Assembly (NCBI GenBank): GCA_027682205.1
Contig: JAQDAD010000006.1
Coordinates: forward strand, 1-64,000
Reading direction: 5' to 3'
Source: Streptococcaceae bacterium AF54-32pH5A
Lineage (GTDB): Bacteria; Bacillota; Bacilli; Lactobacillales; Streptococcaceae
Length of the DNA stretch: 64,000 nucleotides
Shown: in pieces, positions 46,501 to 55,332 of the stretch
Numbering within the stretch: the first letter of the stretch is position 1
How the letters are laid out: each line of letters begins with the position of its first letter
The notes under the pieces: model-generated
Databases searched by the model: none
What the model was told of the DNA's origin: nothing
The model's input: the letters and a program-made list of their open reading frames with translations, nothing else
Made by a program: the position numbers and the translations under genes

Positions 46501-48354
46501 GTAGTCTGGAGTCGTAGAGAAGGCCATATAAACTTTCGAGCCTTTTCCTCCCTTATGGGCAACCCGAAGTTTGGTTTTCTCCGTTACTTCTAGTTTAGTA
46601 GAATACAAATTCACATCTTGGTCTGTCTTACCAGCTACATCACCTGAGAATTTAAGGGAATTTCCGCCATTGTAGGCATCTGTAAAGTCATATTCTGCAT
46701 GAAGCTTTTCCCCCGTTGAAGTCTGCCACCAGCGCCATGTTGGTAAGATACCTGAAACAGAACGGTAGTTCCACTCAGAATCCTTAGAAACTTTGCCGTC
46801 TACAAACCACTTTCTACCATGACCTGTATTGAAAGAAGTAGTGAAGGTGCGTCCTACTGCTGGTGTGCGGTCCGCAACTAAATTAGCAATCCCATACCAC
46901 TCTTTATCAGCAGGTTTTTGAGCTGTCGGATCTCCTTGGTAACCTGTGAAGAAGATGTCTTCGTTCTTGTGGTAATCTTCACCTGTTTTTCCTAGACTGG
47001 TAATTGTATCTGGTGCAAAGAGTCCAAGTGACAAACGCAACTTGCCTTTTTCATCTAAGAGGGCATCCCATTTGACTTTAGTCTTATATGAACCACCTTG
47101 TTGCAATTCTAAGCCTGCAAAGACATCATACTGGCTACGTTCCAGCCATTTTGCCATCTCTACAGAGTGGTCATTCTTTTCCTTGTTCCAGTTAAAATTG
47201 GCAAAAAATTGATCTGCAGGGACCTTGTCACCTTCTTTTTGCATAAACTGGTAGTTGTAGTCTCCCAAGCCATCTTCGTGGTATCGACCGTATTTGTAGG
47301 TCATGGCATCGTACCAAGCATACTTGATTGGGTGGTTGACCTTAGCTGCATATTCCTTTGTATAGAGCATGAATTGGCGCATTTTTTCACCAAGAGGTGC
47401 TACCAATTCCCCCGTTGTTTCTTGGTTGATGAAGTAGCCATCAAAACCATAGTATTTAGCAAGGTCAACGAGTTTACGTGCAATCGGGAAGGTGCCATCC
47501 TCATCTTGTTTCAAGGCGGCGGCAAACTTCTCTTGGTCGGCAATGCTATTAGACCAGTTGAAAAAGAGTGTTCCATAAACAGGAACTCCGTTGCGGTGAC
47601 CTGCATCAATGACATCTGGAGTTGGAACTAGACCTTCCCAGAAGACCATTGAATCCAAGTATTGCCAATAGTCAAAAGCATATGCCTTGAATTCTTCTCC
47701 ACCAACAGAAGCGTGGTCTTTAGCCTTTGAGTTGGTATTTGCTAGTGCCTGAACTTTGGCTCTTCTGCTTGCTTTTTCGTTAACCAACTGACCTCTATGG
47801 CGCTTGGCTAGTTCAACTGAGGAACGATTGATGGGATCATCCTCACGCGCACCCGGTTCCCATTTCAACAAATCTTCCCAAGTATCAAACTTGATTTCTT
47901 TTGGTCGGAGACTCTTTTCTTCATTTTTAGGAACGTCTGCTAAACTTGGTTTGTCGGCTTTATTGTCAACCACTTGAGGAGCTTCCTCCGGCTTGACTCC
48001 TTCTTTGTCAGTTGCTGGAGCTGGCTCCTCAACTTTTTCTGTCGGAGCTGGCTTCGCTTCTTCTTTTTCATTGACCAAATCAGTTATTGCTGGAGTGTTT
48101 TCTGAAATTGGTTGCTCAGCTACTTTGTTTTCAGTTTTTTCTAATTGTTTTTCGATGGTTGCAGTGTCTGGACTCGCAGTTTCACTAGCGCTTGTAGCTT
48201 GGGCGCTCGTATTTGAAACTGCCTCAGGGACAGCAACCTGCTCTGCAAGTGCTGGGCTCGCAAATAGAGCTGACCCAATCATCAAAGAACAAGCTCCGAT
48301 TGACAGCTTACGAATGCTGTAGCGGCAACGTTTTTCAAAAAATAAATTTTTCAT
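43573..48354 (-). CDS. endoD: Cell-wall-anchored endo-beta-N-acetylglucosaminidase EndoD (GH85)
   Basis: Cleaves the chitobiose core of N-glycans on host glycoproteins, releasing sugars for growth. 1593 residues: YSIRK-type signal peptide (YSIRKLSIG at 12-20, ending near ALA 37), a Pro/Glu-rich spacer (40-150), the GH85 catalytic domain (about 160-560) with the catalytic pair N310 and E312 in GYFINQET, carbohydrate-binding/beta-sandwich regions (560-1000), Ig-like bacterial domains (LINLTHSGVTVSGYDA; ITGYDAQKTGRQTL), a helical FIVAR-like part (1240-1340), two near-identical G5-like repeats (about 1390-1535), and the sortase signal LPNTG (1560-1564) with membrane helix and KKRED tail. It is somewhat shorter than pneumococcal EndoD. 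AGGAGG precedes the ATG; a cre-like site lies upstream. Confidence 0.95.
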   Translation of the reverse strand: MKNLFFEKRCRYSIRKLSIGACSLMIGSALFASPALAEQVAVPEAVSNTSAQATSASETASPDTATIEKQLEKTENKVAEQPISENTPAITDLVNEKEEAKPAPTEKVEEPAPATDKEGVKPEEAPQVVDNKADKPSLADVPKNEEKSLRPKEIKFDTWEDLLKWEPGAREDDPINRSSVELAKRHRGQLVNEKASRRAKVQALANTNSKAKDHASVGGEEFKAYAFDYWQYLDSMVFWEGLVPTPDVIDAGHRNGVPVYGTLFFNWSNSIADQEKFAAALKQDEDGTFPIARKLVDLAKYYGFDGYFINQETTGELVAPLGEKMRQFMLYTKEYAAKVNHPIKYAWYDAMTYKYGRYHEDGLGDYNYQFMQKEGDKVPADQFFANFNWNKEKNDHSVEMAKWLERSQYDVFAGLELQQGGSYKTKVKWDALLDEKGKLRLSLGLFAPDTITSLGKTGEDYHKNEDIFFTGYQGDPTAQKPADKEWYGIANLVADRTPAVGRTFTTSFNTGHGRKWFVDGKVSKDSEWNYRSVSGILPTWRWWQTSTGEKLHAEYDFTDAYNGGNSLKFSGDVAGKTDQDVNLYSTKLEVTEKTKLRVAHKGGKGSKVYMAFSTTPDYKFEDADAWKELTLSDNWTNEEFDLSSLAGKTIYAVKLFFEHEGAVKDYQFNLGQLTISDNDQAPQAPTGLSVVKQSLKNAQEAEAVVQFSGNQDADFYEVYEKDGDNWRLLTGSSASTIYLPKVSRSANATGTTQELKVVAVGKNGLRSEAATTFFNWGMTVQDTTLPRPLAENIVPGAKVIGSTFPNTEGGEGIEGMLNGTITSLSDKWSSGQLSGSVDIRLTQPRRVVRWVMDHAGAGGESVNDGLMNTKDFDLYYKDTDGEWKLAKEVRGNKAHVTDITLDKPITAQDWRLHVITSDNGTPWKAIRIYNWKMYETLDTESQNIPMAKVAARSLGNHQVQLGFSDVPAGATITVYDKADSQTPIATLKTETGGDLATAPLAFDKQPNLLYYRTQLPGKEISNTLAVAIPQDERKIKSVSLEKGPKKTVYKEGEKLDLRGGTLRVQYEGGQADELINLTHSGVTVSGYDAHQKGEQKLTVSYLGLPVTGDLNVQVTGQDEGKPKEVAGLYITQKPKTDYLVGDQLDLAEGRFGVLYDDETEETHSFTDQGVEITGYDAQKTGRQTLTLHYKGHTAEFDVLVSPKAAVNDEYLKQEITAAQGRQSTLAYTFSSEDKQATLVEKLNAAKAVAENHNASQEEVNKALNELKQAGADLDGNQRYQTAREELEGLLESVREKDSQAELITQAEALLSSQTPTPQAFADMKEKLNKKLAPAEESHHVGSMDPSEVAPTVEALPELVVETETTAFERQERETPELLKGQRQLVQKGEEGQIRRLIEVDAQGKRTLRSTEVLKEAIPEIIEVGTKVLSSNQPAEGVKDLVLEIPKLEIEEATVAFERQERPNASLLKEQHQLVQAGVEGRVRRFVEVDAQGKRTLRSTEVLKEAIPEITEVGTKEVAPSSDKPHADTLSKEQKGLSATPSTNAPTAEVLVKGEVASKQLPNTGVETDASLVALGLLGVMSGYGLVALKKRED

Positions 48355-48375
48355 CTTATCCTCCTAATAAAATAT

Positions 48376-48394
48376 AAAGTAAGCGCTTTACTTT
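48376..48394. promoter_or_regulatory. cre-like site (CcpA) upstream of endoD
   Basis: AAAGTAAGCGCTTTACTTT, a nearly perfect palindrome around the GCGC core, fits a catabolite-responsive element. It starts 22 bp before the endoD ATG, in the promoter region, so CcpA would repress endoD in glucose. This agrees with its role in glycan use. Confidence 0.75.
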
Positions 48395-48407
48395 TGATGA
48401 AAAGTAA

Positions 48408-48435
48408 CTGTTCTCATGGCATACCACCAGAACAG
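48408..48435. promoter_or_regulatory. 28-bp dyad upstream of endoD
   Basis: CTGTTCT-CA-TGG-CATA-CCA-CC-AGAACAG: seven-base outer arms and three-base inner arms around a four-base centre, with no T run. It looks like an operator for a dimeric regulator or a stable hairpin. No matching regulator gene is in the window. The rest of the 339-bp gap between endoD and the transporter gene shows only the promoter listed at 48622. Confidence 0.55.
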
Positions 48436-48621
48436 GATCATCTTCATTTTATCTTATATGAAAGCGATGTCAATCTATTTTACGTATAAACTATAACTAG
48501 GATAAGAATCAGTAAAATTTAGACACAATCCTTTCAGACATTTATACTTGAGGTAAGAACTCTATTTAAGGAAGAAATTTAAAAAAGTTAGCGATTTCTT
48601 ACTAAAATATCAAGAAAACAC

Positions 48622-48650
48622 TTGTGAGATTTACTTTTATCCTTTAAAAT
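48622..48650 (+). promoter_or_regulatory. Promoter of the Na/Pi cotransporter gene
   Basis: TTGTGA (48622-48627), 17-bp spacer, TAAAAT (48645-48650), 43 nt before the ATG; GGAGG lies near 48681. Confidence 0.65.
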
Positions 48651-48693
48651 AGAATAGGAGAAATTCCGTTATTATTTTTCGGAGGAAAAAGAA

Positions 48694-50325
48694 ATGTCCA
48701 TTAATTGGCAGGAAATTTTATTTCACTTTTTAGGAGGTCTAGGACTGTTTTTATATAGTATCAAGACCATGGGGGACGGTTTGCAACAAGCTGCTGGAGA
48801 TCGCCTTCGTTTTTACATTGACAAGTACACCAGCAATCCCTTTTTAGGTGTTCTAGTCGGGATTGTCGTGACTGCCCTGATTCAGTCAAGTACAGGGGTT
48901 ACAGTTATCACGGTTGGACTAGTCAGTGCTAGCCTTCTAACTCTTAGACAGGCTATCGGAATTATCATGGGAGCCAATATTGGAACTACCGTTACTTCCT
49001 TTATCATCGGTTTCAAACTGGGTGAATACGCTTTGCCCTTGATTTTCCTTGGAACTATGTTCCTATTCTTTACAAAAAACAGAACAGCAAACAATATCGG
49101 GCGCATCCTGTTTGGTGTCGGGGGAATCTTCTACGCCCTCAACCTCATCAGTGCCGGTATGAGTCCGCTTAAAGATTTACCACAATTCAAGGAATATATG
49201 GTAACCTTGGGACAAAATCCTATTTTAGGAGTGGTAGCTGGTGCAGTGATTACCGTCCTCATTCAAGCTTCTTCTGCGACAATCGGGATTCTGCAAGGTC
49301 TCTATGCAGGTGGCTTCCTTGATCTTAAAGGTTCACTACCCGTTCTCTTTGGAGATAATATCGGGACAACCCTAACTGTTATTATTGCGGCAGCTGGAGC
49401 CAATATCTCTGCAAAGCGAGTTGCAGCGACCCACGTTACCTTTAACGTTTTAGGAACTATTCTTTGCTTAATCTTATTAGGCCCCTTCACTGCTATGATC
49501 GAGTACTTCCAGGCACTCCTTCACCTCTCACCTGAGATGACCATTGCCTTCTCTCACGGTGCCTTTAACGTAAGTAATACTATTATACAATTTCCATTCA
49601 TCGGTGCCTTGGCTTACTTTGTAACCAAGCTCATCCCTGGGGAAGATGAGGTTGTCAAGTACGAGCCCCTTTATCTCGACGAGCAACTTATCCAGCAATC
49701 TCCTTCTATCGCTCTAGGAAATGCCAAAAAAGAACTTTTGCACTTGGGGAACTATGCAGCTAAAGCTTTTGACCTTTCTTATAACTATATCATCGGTTTG
49801 GATGAAAAGGTAGCTGAAAAAGGACACAAAACAGAGGAGGCCATCAATACCATCGATGAAAAACTCACTCGTTACCTCATCAAGCTCTCAAGCGAATCCT
49901 TAAGTCAGAAAGAAAGCGAAGTGTTGACCAACATCCTAGATTCATCTCGTGATTTGGAACGGATTGGCGACCACGCAGAAGGTTTGCTCAACCTAACAGA
50001 CTATCTCCAACGCAAAGATGTTCATTTTTCTGAAGCTGCTCTAGAGGAATTAGCTGATATCTATCGAAAAACTACTGAGTTTATCAAAGATGCCCTTGAT
50101 AGTGTGGAAAACAATGATATTGAAAAAGCTCAAAGTCTGGTTGAACGCCATAAAGAGATTAACAATATGGAACGCGTTCTCAGAAAGACCCACATCAAGC
50201 GCCTTAACAAGGGCGAGTGTTCAACGCAAGCAGGGGTCAACTTTATCGACATTATTTCCCATTACACTCGTGTGTCTGACCATGCTATGAACCTAGCTGA
50301 AAAGGTCATTGCTGAACAAATTTAA
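48694..50325 (+). CDS. Na/Pi-cotransporter family protein with PhoU-like C-terminal domain
   Basis: 543 residues. The N-terminal half (1-310) is a PNaS-type membrane domain with two inverted repeats, each carrying a QSST/QASS-type motif (ALIQSSTGVTVITVGLV and VLIQASSATIGILQGL) that forms the ion site. The C-terminal part (about 340-540) is a PhoU-like helical bundle (SRDLERIGDHAEGLLNLTDY, YTRVSDHAMNLAEKVI). It takes up phosphate with sodium; the PhoU part suggests control by phosphate status. Monocistronic. Confidence 0.92.
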   Translation: MSINWQEILFHFLGGLGLFLYSIKTMGDGLQQAAGDRLRFYIDKYTSNPFLGVLVGIVVTALIQSSTGVTVITVGLVSASLLTLRQAIGIIMGANIGTTVTSFIIGFKLGEYALPLIFLGTMFLFFTKNRTANNIGRILFGVGGIFYALNLISAGMSPLKDLPQFKEYMVTLGQNPILGVVAGAVITVLIQASSATIGILQGLYAGGFLDLKGSLPVLFGDNIGTTLTVIIAAAGANISAKRVAATHVTFNVLGTILCLILLGPFTAMIEYFQALLHLSPEMTIAFSHGAFNVSNTIIQFPFIGALAYFVTKLIPGEDEVVKYEPLYLDEQLIQQSPSIALGNAKKELLHLGNYAAKAFDLSYNYIIGLDEKVAEKGHKTEEAINTIDEKLTRYLIKLSSESLSQKESEVLTNILDSSRDLERIGDHAEGLLNLTDYLQRKDVHFSEAALEELADIYRKTTEFIKDALDSVENNDIEKAQSLVERHKEINNMERVLRKTHIKRLNKGECSTQAGVNFIDIISHYTRVSDHAMNLAEKVIAEQI

Positions 50326-50333
50326 TAAGTAAG

Positions 50334-50360
50334 AAGCCACCTTGACTTAGGTGGTTTTTT
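50334..50360 (+). terminator. Terminator of the Na/Pi cotransporter gene
   Basis: Stem CCACCT (50337-50342)/AGGTGG (50349-50354), extendable by A-T pairs, with a six-base loop and T run. It begins about 10 nt after the stop. Confidence 0.88.
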
Positions 50361-50395
50361 CGTCTCTTAATCAAGAATGGCTTTTCTGACATATA

Positions 50396-50431
50396 AAAAA
50401 TGCTTTGATTCACAATGGAATCAAAACATTT
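50396..50431 (-). terminator. Terminator overlapping the end of the immunity gene
   Basis: A 14-base stem on the minus strand (centred on TTTGATTC 50404-50411/GAATCAAA 50418-50425, extended by AAATG/CATTT with one G-U) and a T run. The stem contains the stop codon of the immunity gene. Confidence 0.8.
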
Positions 50432-50717
50432 TAAAGAGTTCACCAAACATAATAGCAGAAACCGCGGTTCCTCTGTACTTGGCTTCTTCTCTTTTGATAA
50501 AGCGAGCTAAGTTGATCAATTCAGGTGCTGGGTGTTTGGGATTTCTGAACAGTTCAAGATTGACCAGACCTGAGAGACGAACTGCCAGCAATTGCTCATT
50601 TGTAGTAGGCAGTTTTTTAGCAGTCTCTAGGAGAGCAGCAACTAAATCTTCACTCAAATCATGTCGAGCATGGTTGTAAAGATCTTTTATAAGGCTTTCT
50701 AGGTTTGGTTCTGCCAT
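50421..50717 (-). CDS. Bacteriocin immunity protein (EntA/PedB-like)
   Basis: 98 residues, all helical and hydrophilic, in the size and pattern of class IIa-type immunity proteins: LIKDLYNHARHDLSEDLVAALLETA, then LAVRLSGLVNLELFRNPKHPAPELINLARFI and a C-terminal GTAVSAIMFGELFKMF. Such proteins shield the mannose permease target from pediocin-like bacteriocins. No bacteriocin gene, transporter or regulator lies in the window, so it is an orphan. ATG 50717 is preferred (GGGGAG nine bases upstream). It follows pepA by 20 nt and is probably co-transcribed with it. Confidence 0.8.
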   Translation of the reverse strand: MAEPNLESLIKDLYNHARHDLSEDLVAALLETAKKLPTTNEQLLAVRLSGLVNLELFRNPKHPAPELINLARFIKREEAKYRGTAVSAIMFGELFKMF

Positions 50718-50737
50718 CCCTACCATCTCCCCTATGT

Positions 50738-51802
50738 TTAATATTTCTTAATCAAATCAACCGTTGAGCGATCCAATTTTTTCACCAAGGCTTGCAAGAA
50801 AGCTTGCGCTTCTAGGAAGTCATCCATAGCGTAAAGGGTTTGGTGAGAATGGATATAACGGGCACAAACACCAATAGTTGTAGAAGGAACACCACCATTT
50901 TTCAGATGAGCTGCTCCAGCGTCTGTTCCACCTTTACCACAGTAGTATTGGTACTTGATACCAGCTTCTTCAGCCGTTGTCAAAAGGAAATCCTTCATCC
51001 CTGGGAGAAGCAAATGACCTGGATCGTAGAAACGAATCAAGGTTCCATCCCCAATCTTGCCTTGACCGCCATAAACATCACCAGCAGGTGAACAGTCAAC
51101 TGCCAGAAAGACTTCTGGGTCAAACTTAGTTGTGGAAGTATGGGCGCCACGGAGACCCACTTCTTCTTGGACGTTAGAGCCAAGATAGAGTTCATTTCCG
51201 AGTTTTTGACCTGACAAAGCTTCTGCTAGCTCGCTCACCATGAGAACACCGTAGCGGTTGTCCCAAGCTTTGGAGATGATATTCTTTTCATTTGCTGTAA
51301 GAATTGCGCTACTATCAGGGACAATCGTGTCACCAGGACGGATTCCAAAACTTTCTGCCTCAGCCTTATCCGCAAAACCACCATCAAAGACGATATCTGC
51401 AATAGCTGGCATGGTTGGTCCACCTGTTCCACGAGTCAAATGTGGCGGGATAGAGCCTGAAATCACGGGAATTTCACGACCATCACGAGTAAAGAGTTTA
51501 AAGCGTTGGCTGCTGACAACCATGGGGTTCCAGCCACCGATTTCAACGACACGGAAGGTTCCATCTGGCTTAATCTCGCTGACCATAAAGCCAACTTCGT
51601 CCATATGAGAAGCGACCAAAACACGGGGCGCATCGGTAGCTTCTGAATGTTTAATCCCGAAAATACCACCCAAACCATCTGTCACCACTTCATCCACATG
51701 CGGTGTCAACTTTTCACGAAGATAAGCACGGACCGGCGCTTCATGACCTGAGATCGCAGCAAGTTCTGTTACTTCTTTGATTTTTGAAAATAATGTTGTC
51801 AT
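50738..51802 (-). CDS. pepA: Glutamyl aminopeptidase, M42 family
   Basis: 354-residue cytosolic metallopeptidase of the PepA/FrvX (M42) family, removing N-terminal Glu/Asp from peptides as a large dodecameric shell. Metal and catalytic motifs: ASHMDEVGFMV (first His and Asp), DNRYGVLMV, EEVGLRGAHT (catalytic Glu), VDCSPAGDVYG and RYIHSHQTLY (last His). GAAGGAA precedes the ATG. A short 11-20 nt gap connects it to the immunity gene. Confidence 0.93.
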   Translation of the reverse strand: MTTLFSKIKEVTELAAISGHEAPVRAYLREKLTPHVDEVVTDGLGGIFGIKHSEATDAPRVLVASHMDEVGFMVSEIKPDGTFRVVEIGGWNPMVVSSQRFKLFTRDGREIPVISGSIPPHLTRGTGGPTMPAIADIVFDGGFADKAEAESFGIRPGDTIVPDSSAILTANEKNIISKAWDNRYGVLMVSELAEALSGQKLGNELYLGSNVQEEVGLRGAHTSTTKFDPEVFLAVDCSPAGDVYGGQGKIGDGTLIRFYDPGHLLLPGMKDFLLTTAEEAGIKYQYYCGKGGTDAGAAHLKNGGVPSTTIGVCARYIHSHQTLYAMDDFLEAQAFLQALVKKLDRSTVDLIKKY

Positions 51803-51960
51803 ATCAGTTCCTTCTTTCTGTCCTCCATTTTACCACTTTTTATAGGAGAAGGATAGTAGGAAGGTGGATTGGTTTTTACTCAGTTTTCCTATAAAAGAGA
51901 GGGGCAGCACTTATTTCAGGAAATTTAGTTTTTTTCAGAAAGGTTAAATCCTTCTTCTCT

Positions 51961-54297
51961 CTATCCTTTGAAGGTCACAATGGTTGCGCCACTGCCACCA
52001 GCGTTTTGTGGAGCATAGCCGAAACTCTTGACATGCTTGTTTCTTTGTAGGTATTTGGTGACTCCTTCACGGATGACCCCTGTACCGATACCATGGATGA
52101 TGTCTACCTGCGCCATGTTATTAAGCAGAGCTTGGTCAATAAAGGCGTCCAGTTCATTCATGGCTTCTTCGTATCGTTTGCCTCGGAGATCAAGTCTTGC
52201 TTGCGGACCACGACCAGAAGCACGTTTCACGACATTGACTTGTTTTTTCTTTACTGGGGCTTCTTGTTGGGCCTGAACAAGATCAAATTCTTTTTCTTCC
52301 AAGGTCATCTTGATCAAACCAACTTGGGCTTCCCAACGGCCGTCCTTGAGCTGATTGGTCAAAGTACCACGTTGACCATAACTGAGAACCACGATATCAT
52401 CTCCAACCTTTGGAGCTCGTTTTTTCTTGGCTTTTTGAAGGACCTTGTTTTTAGACAAATCGACTTTTTCAGGAGCCAGTTTTTTCAGCTCAGCCTTGGC
52501 TTCAATGATTTCGTGGGGTTTGAGCTGAGACTTACTGTGGAGGTTTTTCAGGATCTGGTCACTCTCACTTAGTGCTAGTTCCACAATTTCAGCAGCCTGT
52601 TCACGCGCCTTATTGAGCTCAGTTTCCTTTTCACGATTAAGCTCGTTGTAAAGTTTTTTGAGGGCTCGGTTCATCTTGAGGTTTTCTTGCTCCACCTCAC
52701 GGATATTGTCCAAACGTTTGCGACTCTCAAGCGTTTGCTCTTCCAATTGCTCAATGATGCGGTTGACGTCATTATCTTGGTTGACCTGCTGACTGGCATC
52801 CCCGACGATGACATCTGACAAGCCTAGGCGTTTGGCAATTTCAAAGGCATTGCTTCGACCAGGAACTCCCTGCATAAAACGATAGGTCGGACGCAGACTG
52901 GCTGTATCAAACTCCATACTGGCATTTTGTACAAAGGCTGTCTCAATACCATAGGCCTTGAGTTCTGGATAATGGGTCGTCGCCATAGTCTTGACCTGAC
53001 GTAGGCGAAGATCCTCCAAAATAGCCATAGCAAGGGCTGCACCTTCCTGCGGATCAGTACCTGCGCCAAGCTCATCTAGCAATAAGAGCGAGTGTTGGTT
53101 GACCTTGCCAAGAATATCTACGATATTGGTCATGTGGCTGGAGAAGGTAGACAAGCTTTGCTCGATAGACTGCTCATCCCCAATATCTGCGAAGATTTCT
53201 TCGAAAATACCGACACGGCTCCCCTTATCAGCTAAAATGGGCAAGCCTGACTGGGCCATAAGTTGAGTCAAACCCAAGGTTTTGAGCATGATGGTCTTCC
53301 CACCTGTATTGGGCCCTGTAATGACAATGGCCGTTAATTCCTTACCAAAGTGTACATCGTTTGCGACAGCATTTTTGACCAAAGGATGGCGAACATGAAG
53401 GAGTTGAATCTCTTGGTTCTCTGAAAGTTGAGGAACAACTGCTTGTCTTTCTTGAATAAAGCGCACTTTGGCACGAATCAAGTCTAGGTGCCCGATAATC
53501 CAAGCATCATTGGCAATCTCTGCAGCATGAGGACGAACCCGTTCCGATAGTTCCTGCAGGATGCGAATCATCTCATAGCGCTCATCAGCGCGCAGACTAG
53601 CGATTTCCTCGCTCAATTTCACAACCTCACGGGGTTCGATATAGACGGTATTTCCGCTGGCAGAGATGTCGTGGACAACACCTGCAATCTTGTTGCGGTA
53701 GGTATTCTTGACGGGCAAGACTTGACGGCCATTCCTACTAGCGATAATCCCTTCCGTCAACATCTGAGCTTTTTGCTTGAGCAAGTCTTGTAAGACATCT
53801 CGAACTTGACTCTCGCTATCATGGATTTTTCGACGGATGCGTGCTAGTTCTTCGCTAGCGAAATTTTCGATAAATCCAGCATCATTGAGGGCTTGGAGAC
53901 TCCCTTGTAAATGAGGAAAATCATGGAGTTTCTCAAACCATCTCGCCAACTGTGCCAAGCGTACGTTTTCGAGATTGGCATAAAAACTTTGTAACTCTCT
54001 GCTAGCAAGCAAGACCCGTTTGATGAGTAGAAACTCTTCGATATTGAGATCCGCCCCCATCTCCAAACGCTTGCAGACGGCCGAAATTTCACGTGTCGCT
54101 AGGATGGTAAAGTGAGGTTGCTCCACAAATAGGGCTTGCATTTCCTCCGTCTCGGCAAAAGCCTGTTTGATTTTATCCTCCTTGGTAGTCGGAGCCAAAC
54201 CTTTTAGCTCCTCTAATCCCTGTTCTGTCAGGATATGAGGTTCAAACAAGGCTTTGATTTTATTAAATTCTAAGGTTTCTAGTATTTTTGTATTCAT
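51961..54297 (-). CDS. mutS2: Endonuclease MutS2
   Basis: 778 residues: MutS-like helical core (1-300), ABC-type ATPase with [13 protein letters not shown] (Walker A) and [19 protein letters not shown] (Walker B/D loop), a long coiled coil (about 510-600), the KOW-like stretch [16 protein letters not shown] and a C-terminal Smr nuclease domain ([27 protein letters not shown]). The DNA-mismatch-binding domain I is absent, as expected for MutS2. In Bacillus MutS2 rescues collided ribosomes; in other bacteria it suppresses recombination. It may form a group with cvpA and zapA upstream (101-nt gap). Confidence 0.97.
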   Translation of the reverse strand: MNTKILETLEFNKIKALFEPHILTEQGLEELKGLAPTTKEDKIKQAFAETEEMQALFVEQPHFTILATREISAVCKRLEMGADLNIEEFLLIKRVLLASRELQSFYANLENVRLAQLARWFEKLHDFPHLQGSLQALNDAGFIENFASEELARIRRKIHDSESQVRDVLQDLLKQKAQMLTEGIIASRNGRQVLPVKNTYRNKIAGVVHDISASGNTVYIEPREVVKLSEEIASLRADERYEMIRILQELSERVRPHAAEIANDAWIIGHLDLIRAKVRFIQERQAVVPQLSENQEIQLLHVRHPLVKNAVANDVHFGKELTAIVITGPNTGGKTIMLKTLGLTQLMAQSGLPILADKGSRVGIFEEIFADIGDEQSIEQSLSTFSSHMTNIVDILGKVNQHSLLLLDELGAGTDPQEGAALAMAILEDLRLRQVKTMATTHYPELKAYGIETAFVQNASMEFDTASLRPTYRFMQGVPGRSNAFEIAKRLGLSDVIVGDASQQVNQDNDVNRIIEQLEEQTLESRKRLDNIREVEQENLKMNRALKKLYNELNREKETELNKAREQAAEIVELALSESDQILKNLHSKSQLKPHEIIEAKAELKKLAPEKVDLSKNKVLQKAKKKRAPKVGDDIVVLSYGQRGTLTNQLKDGRWEAQVGLIKMTLEEKEFDLVQAQQEAPVKKKQVNVVKRASGRGPQARLDLRGKRYEEAMNELDAFIDQALLNNMAQVDIIHGIGTGVIREGVTKYLQRNKHVKSFGYAPQNAGGSGATIVTFKG

Positions 54298-54398
54298 TTT
54301 CTTTCCTTGTATGCTTGTTTACAAGATTGTATTGCCTAGAGGTTTTTGACTTAGTCGTCCAATCTGTAAACAAAGGGCTAGGAAAAATCCCTCCCTTT

Positions 54399-54947
54399 TT
54401 ATCCGATTAAATTTGTCACCCAGAGTTGTTTGATAAAGTTTGTCGTAAAAGGGACACTTTGGATGATATGCTTGGCTACCACACTCTTTTCAAGGGGATT
54501 TTGCACAGCTGCCATAGGCACCGTTGCAAGAATGGTCAGAGCCATTTGCAAGACAAATAAGGTTACCAATAGAGACAATAGGCCTGCTCCGATACGAAAC
54601 CATTTGACATCGAGCTTTTTAGTTGGAATCAAGTGTAGGAACAAACCGATAAAACGTCCGATAGTGTAACAAATTCCGAAAACTAGAAGGTAGCCTATCC
54701 CCGCATAAAAGACCTTGTCTAGCTGAAAAAGCTGACCTGAAGGGAAGAAAAAGGTACCCTGTCCTTCCTGAGGATTGGCATAAGGGACAAGCAAGTGAAG
54801 CTGATCTCCCAGCGATTTATAAAACTGACTAGCAACAAAGGCTGAAATCACTGCAACGAGAAAATAATAAACTTGCAGCACCAAATCCCTACGGTAGCCA
54901 ATGTAAAAACCCCAAGCAAGAATCAGCAAGAGAAGGATCGAAATCAT
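54399..54947 (-). CDS. cvpA: CvpA family membrane protein
   Basis: 182 residues with four hydrophobic helices (ISILLLLILAWGFYIGYRRD at the N-terminus, YYFLVAVISAFVASQFY, YAGIGYLLVFGICYTIGRF, GLLSLLVTLFVLQMAL) in the CvpA/colicin V production pattern. Function is uncertain. The ATG overlaps the zapA stop by four bases (ATGA), so it is coupled to zapA, and it precedes mutS2 as in other streptococci. Confidence 0.88.
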   Translation of the reverse strand: MISILLLLILAWGFYIGYRRDLVLQVYYFLVAVISAFVASQFYKSLGDQLHLLVPYANPQEGQGTFFFPSGQLFQLDKVFYAGIGYLLVFGICYTIGRFIGLFLHLIPTKKLDVKWFRIGAGLLSLLVTLFVLQMALTILATVPMAAVQNPLEKSVVAKHIIQSVPFTTNFIKQLWVTNLIG

Positions 54948-55246
54948 AGGGAATCCTCAATCTTGCTCTGATCTTGCTTAACAGCCACTAATTTATTTCG
55001 AAGGTCTTTAAGTTCCTGCTCCTTATCGTCAAACTCAATCTCACGACTAAGCTGCGTCGATAGGCTGTTGATCGCTAAAAGGAGGGCAATCGTTTCATCA
55101 TCTGCCCCAGGCATTTGGTCTTTAATTGCTTGGTATTTTTCAGTCGCAACCTTGGCAATTTCCTCCATAAAGAGGTTGTCATACTCGGTTGTCAAGGTTA
55201 ATGTCTTTTTTCCGAATGTAAACTTATATCGATTTAGATTTGCCAT
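54944..55246 (-). CDS. zapA: Cell division protein ZapA
   Basis: 100 residues: the N-terminal ZapA beta-hairpin domain (NRYKFTFGKKTLTLTTEYDNLFMEEIAKVA) and a C-terminal coiled coil (REIEFDDKEQELKDLRNKLVAVK). It bundles FtsZ filaments. ATG 55246 is used with AGGTG six bases upstream; a GTG three codons earlier is inside that site. It is the first gene of zapA-cvpA, behind a good promoter, divergent from rnhC. Confidence 0.9.
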   Translation of the reverse strand: MANLNRYKFTFGKKTLTLTTEYDNLFMEEIAKVATEKYQAIKDQMPGADDETIALLLAINSLSTQLSREIEFDDKEQELKDLRNKLVAVKQDQSKIEDSL

Positions 55247-55263
55247 AAAATTCACCTCACGAT

Positions 55264-55292
55264 ATTATACCAAATTTCGCTAACTTTGTCAG
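55264..55292 (-). promoter_or_regulatory. Promoter of zapA-cvpA
   Basis: Minus strand: CTGACA (55287-55292), 17-bp spacer, TATAAT (55264-55269) preceded by TGG (extended -10). Confidence 0.85.
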
Positions 55293-55316
55293 TTTTTACC
55301 AATTCTTCTGCTTTTA

Positions 55317-55325
55317 TGGTACAAT
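55317..55325 (+). promoter_or_regulatory. Extended -10 of rnhC, 7 nt before the ATG
   Basis: TGGTACAAT (TACAAT at 55320-55325) is followed by AGAAGCT and the rnhC ATG at 55333, with no ribosome binding site. The mRNA should begin at the start codon. Confidence 0.65.
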
Positions 55326-55332
55326 AGAAGCT

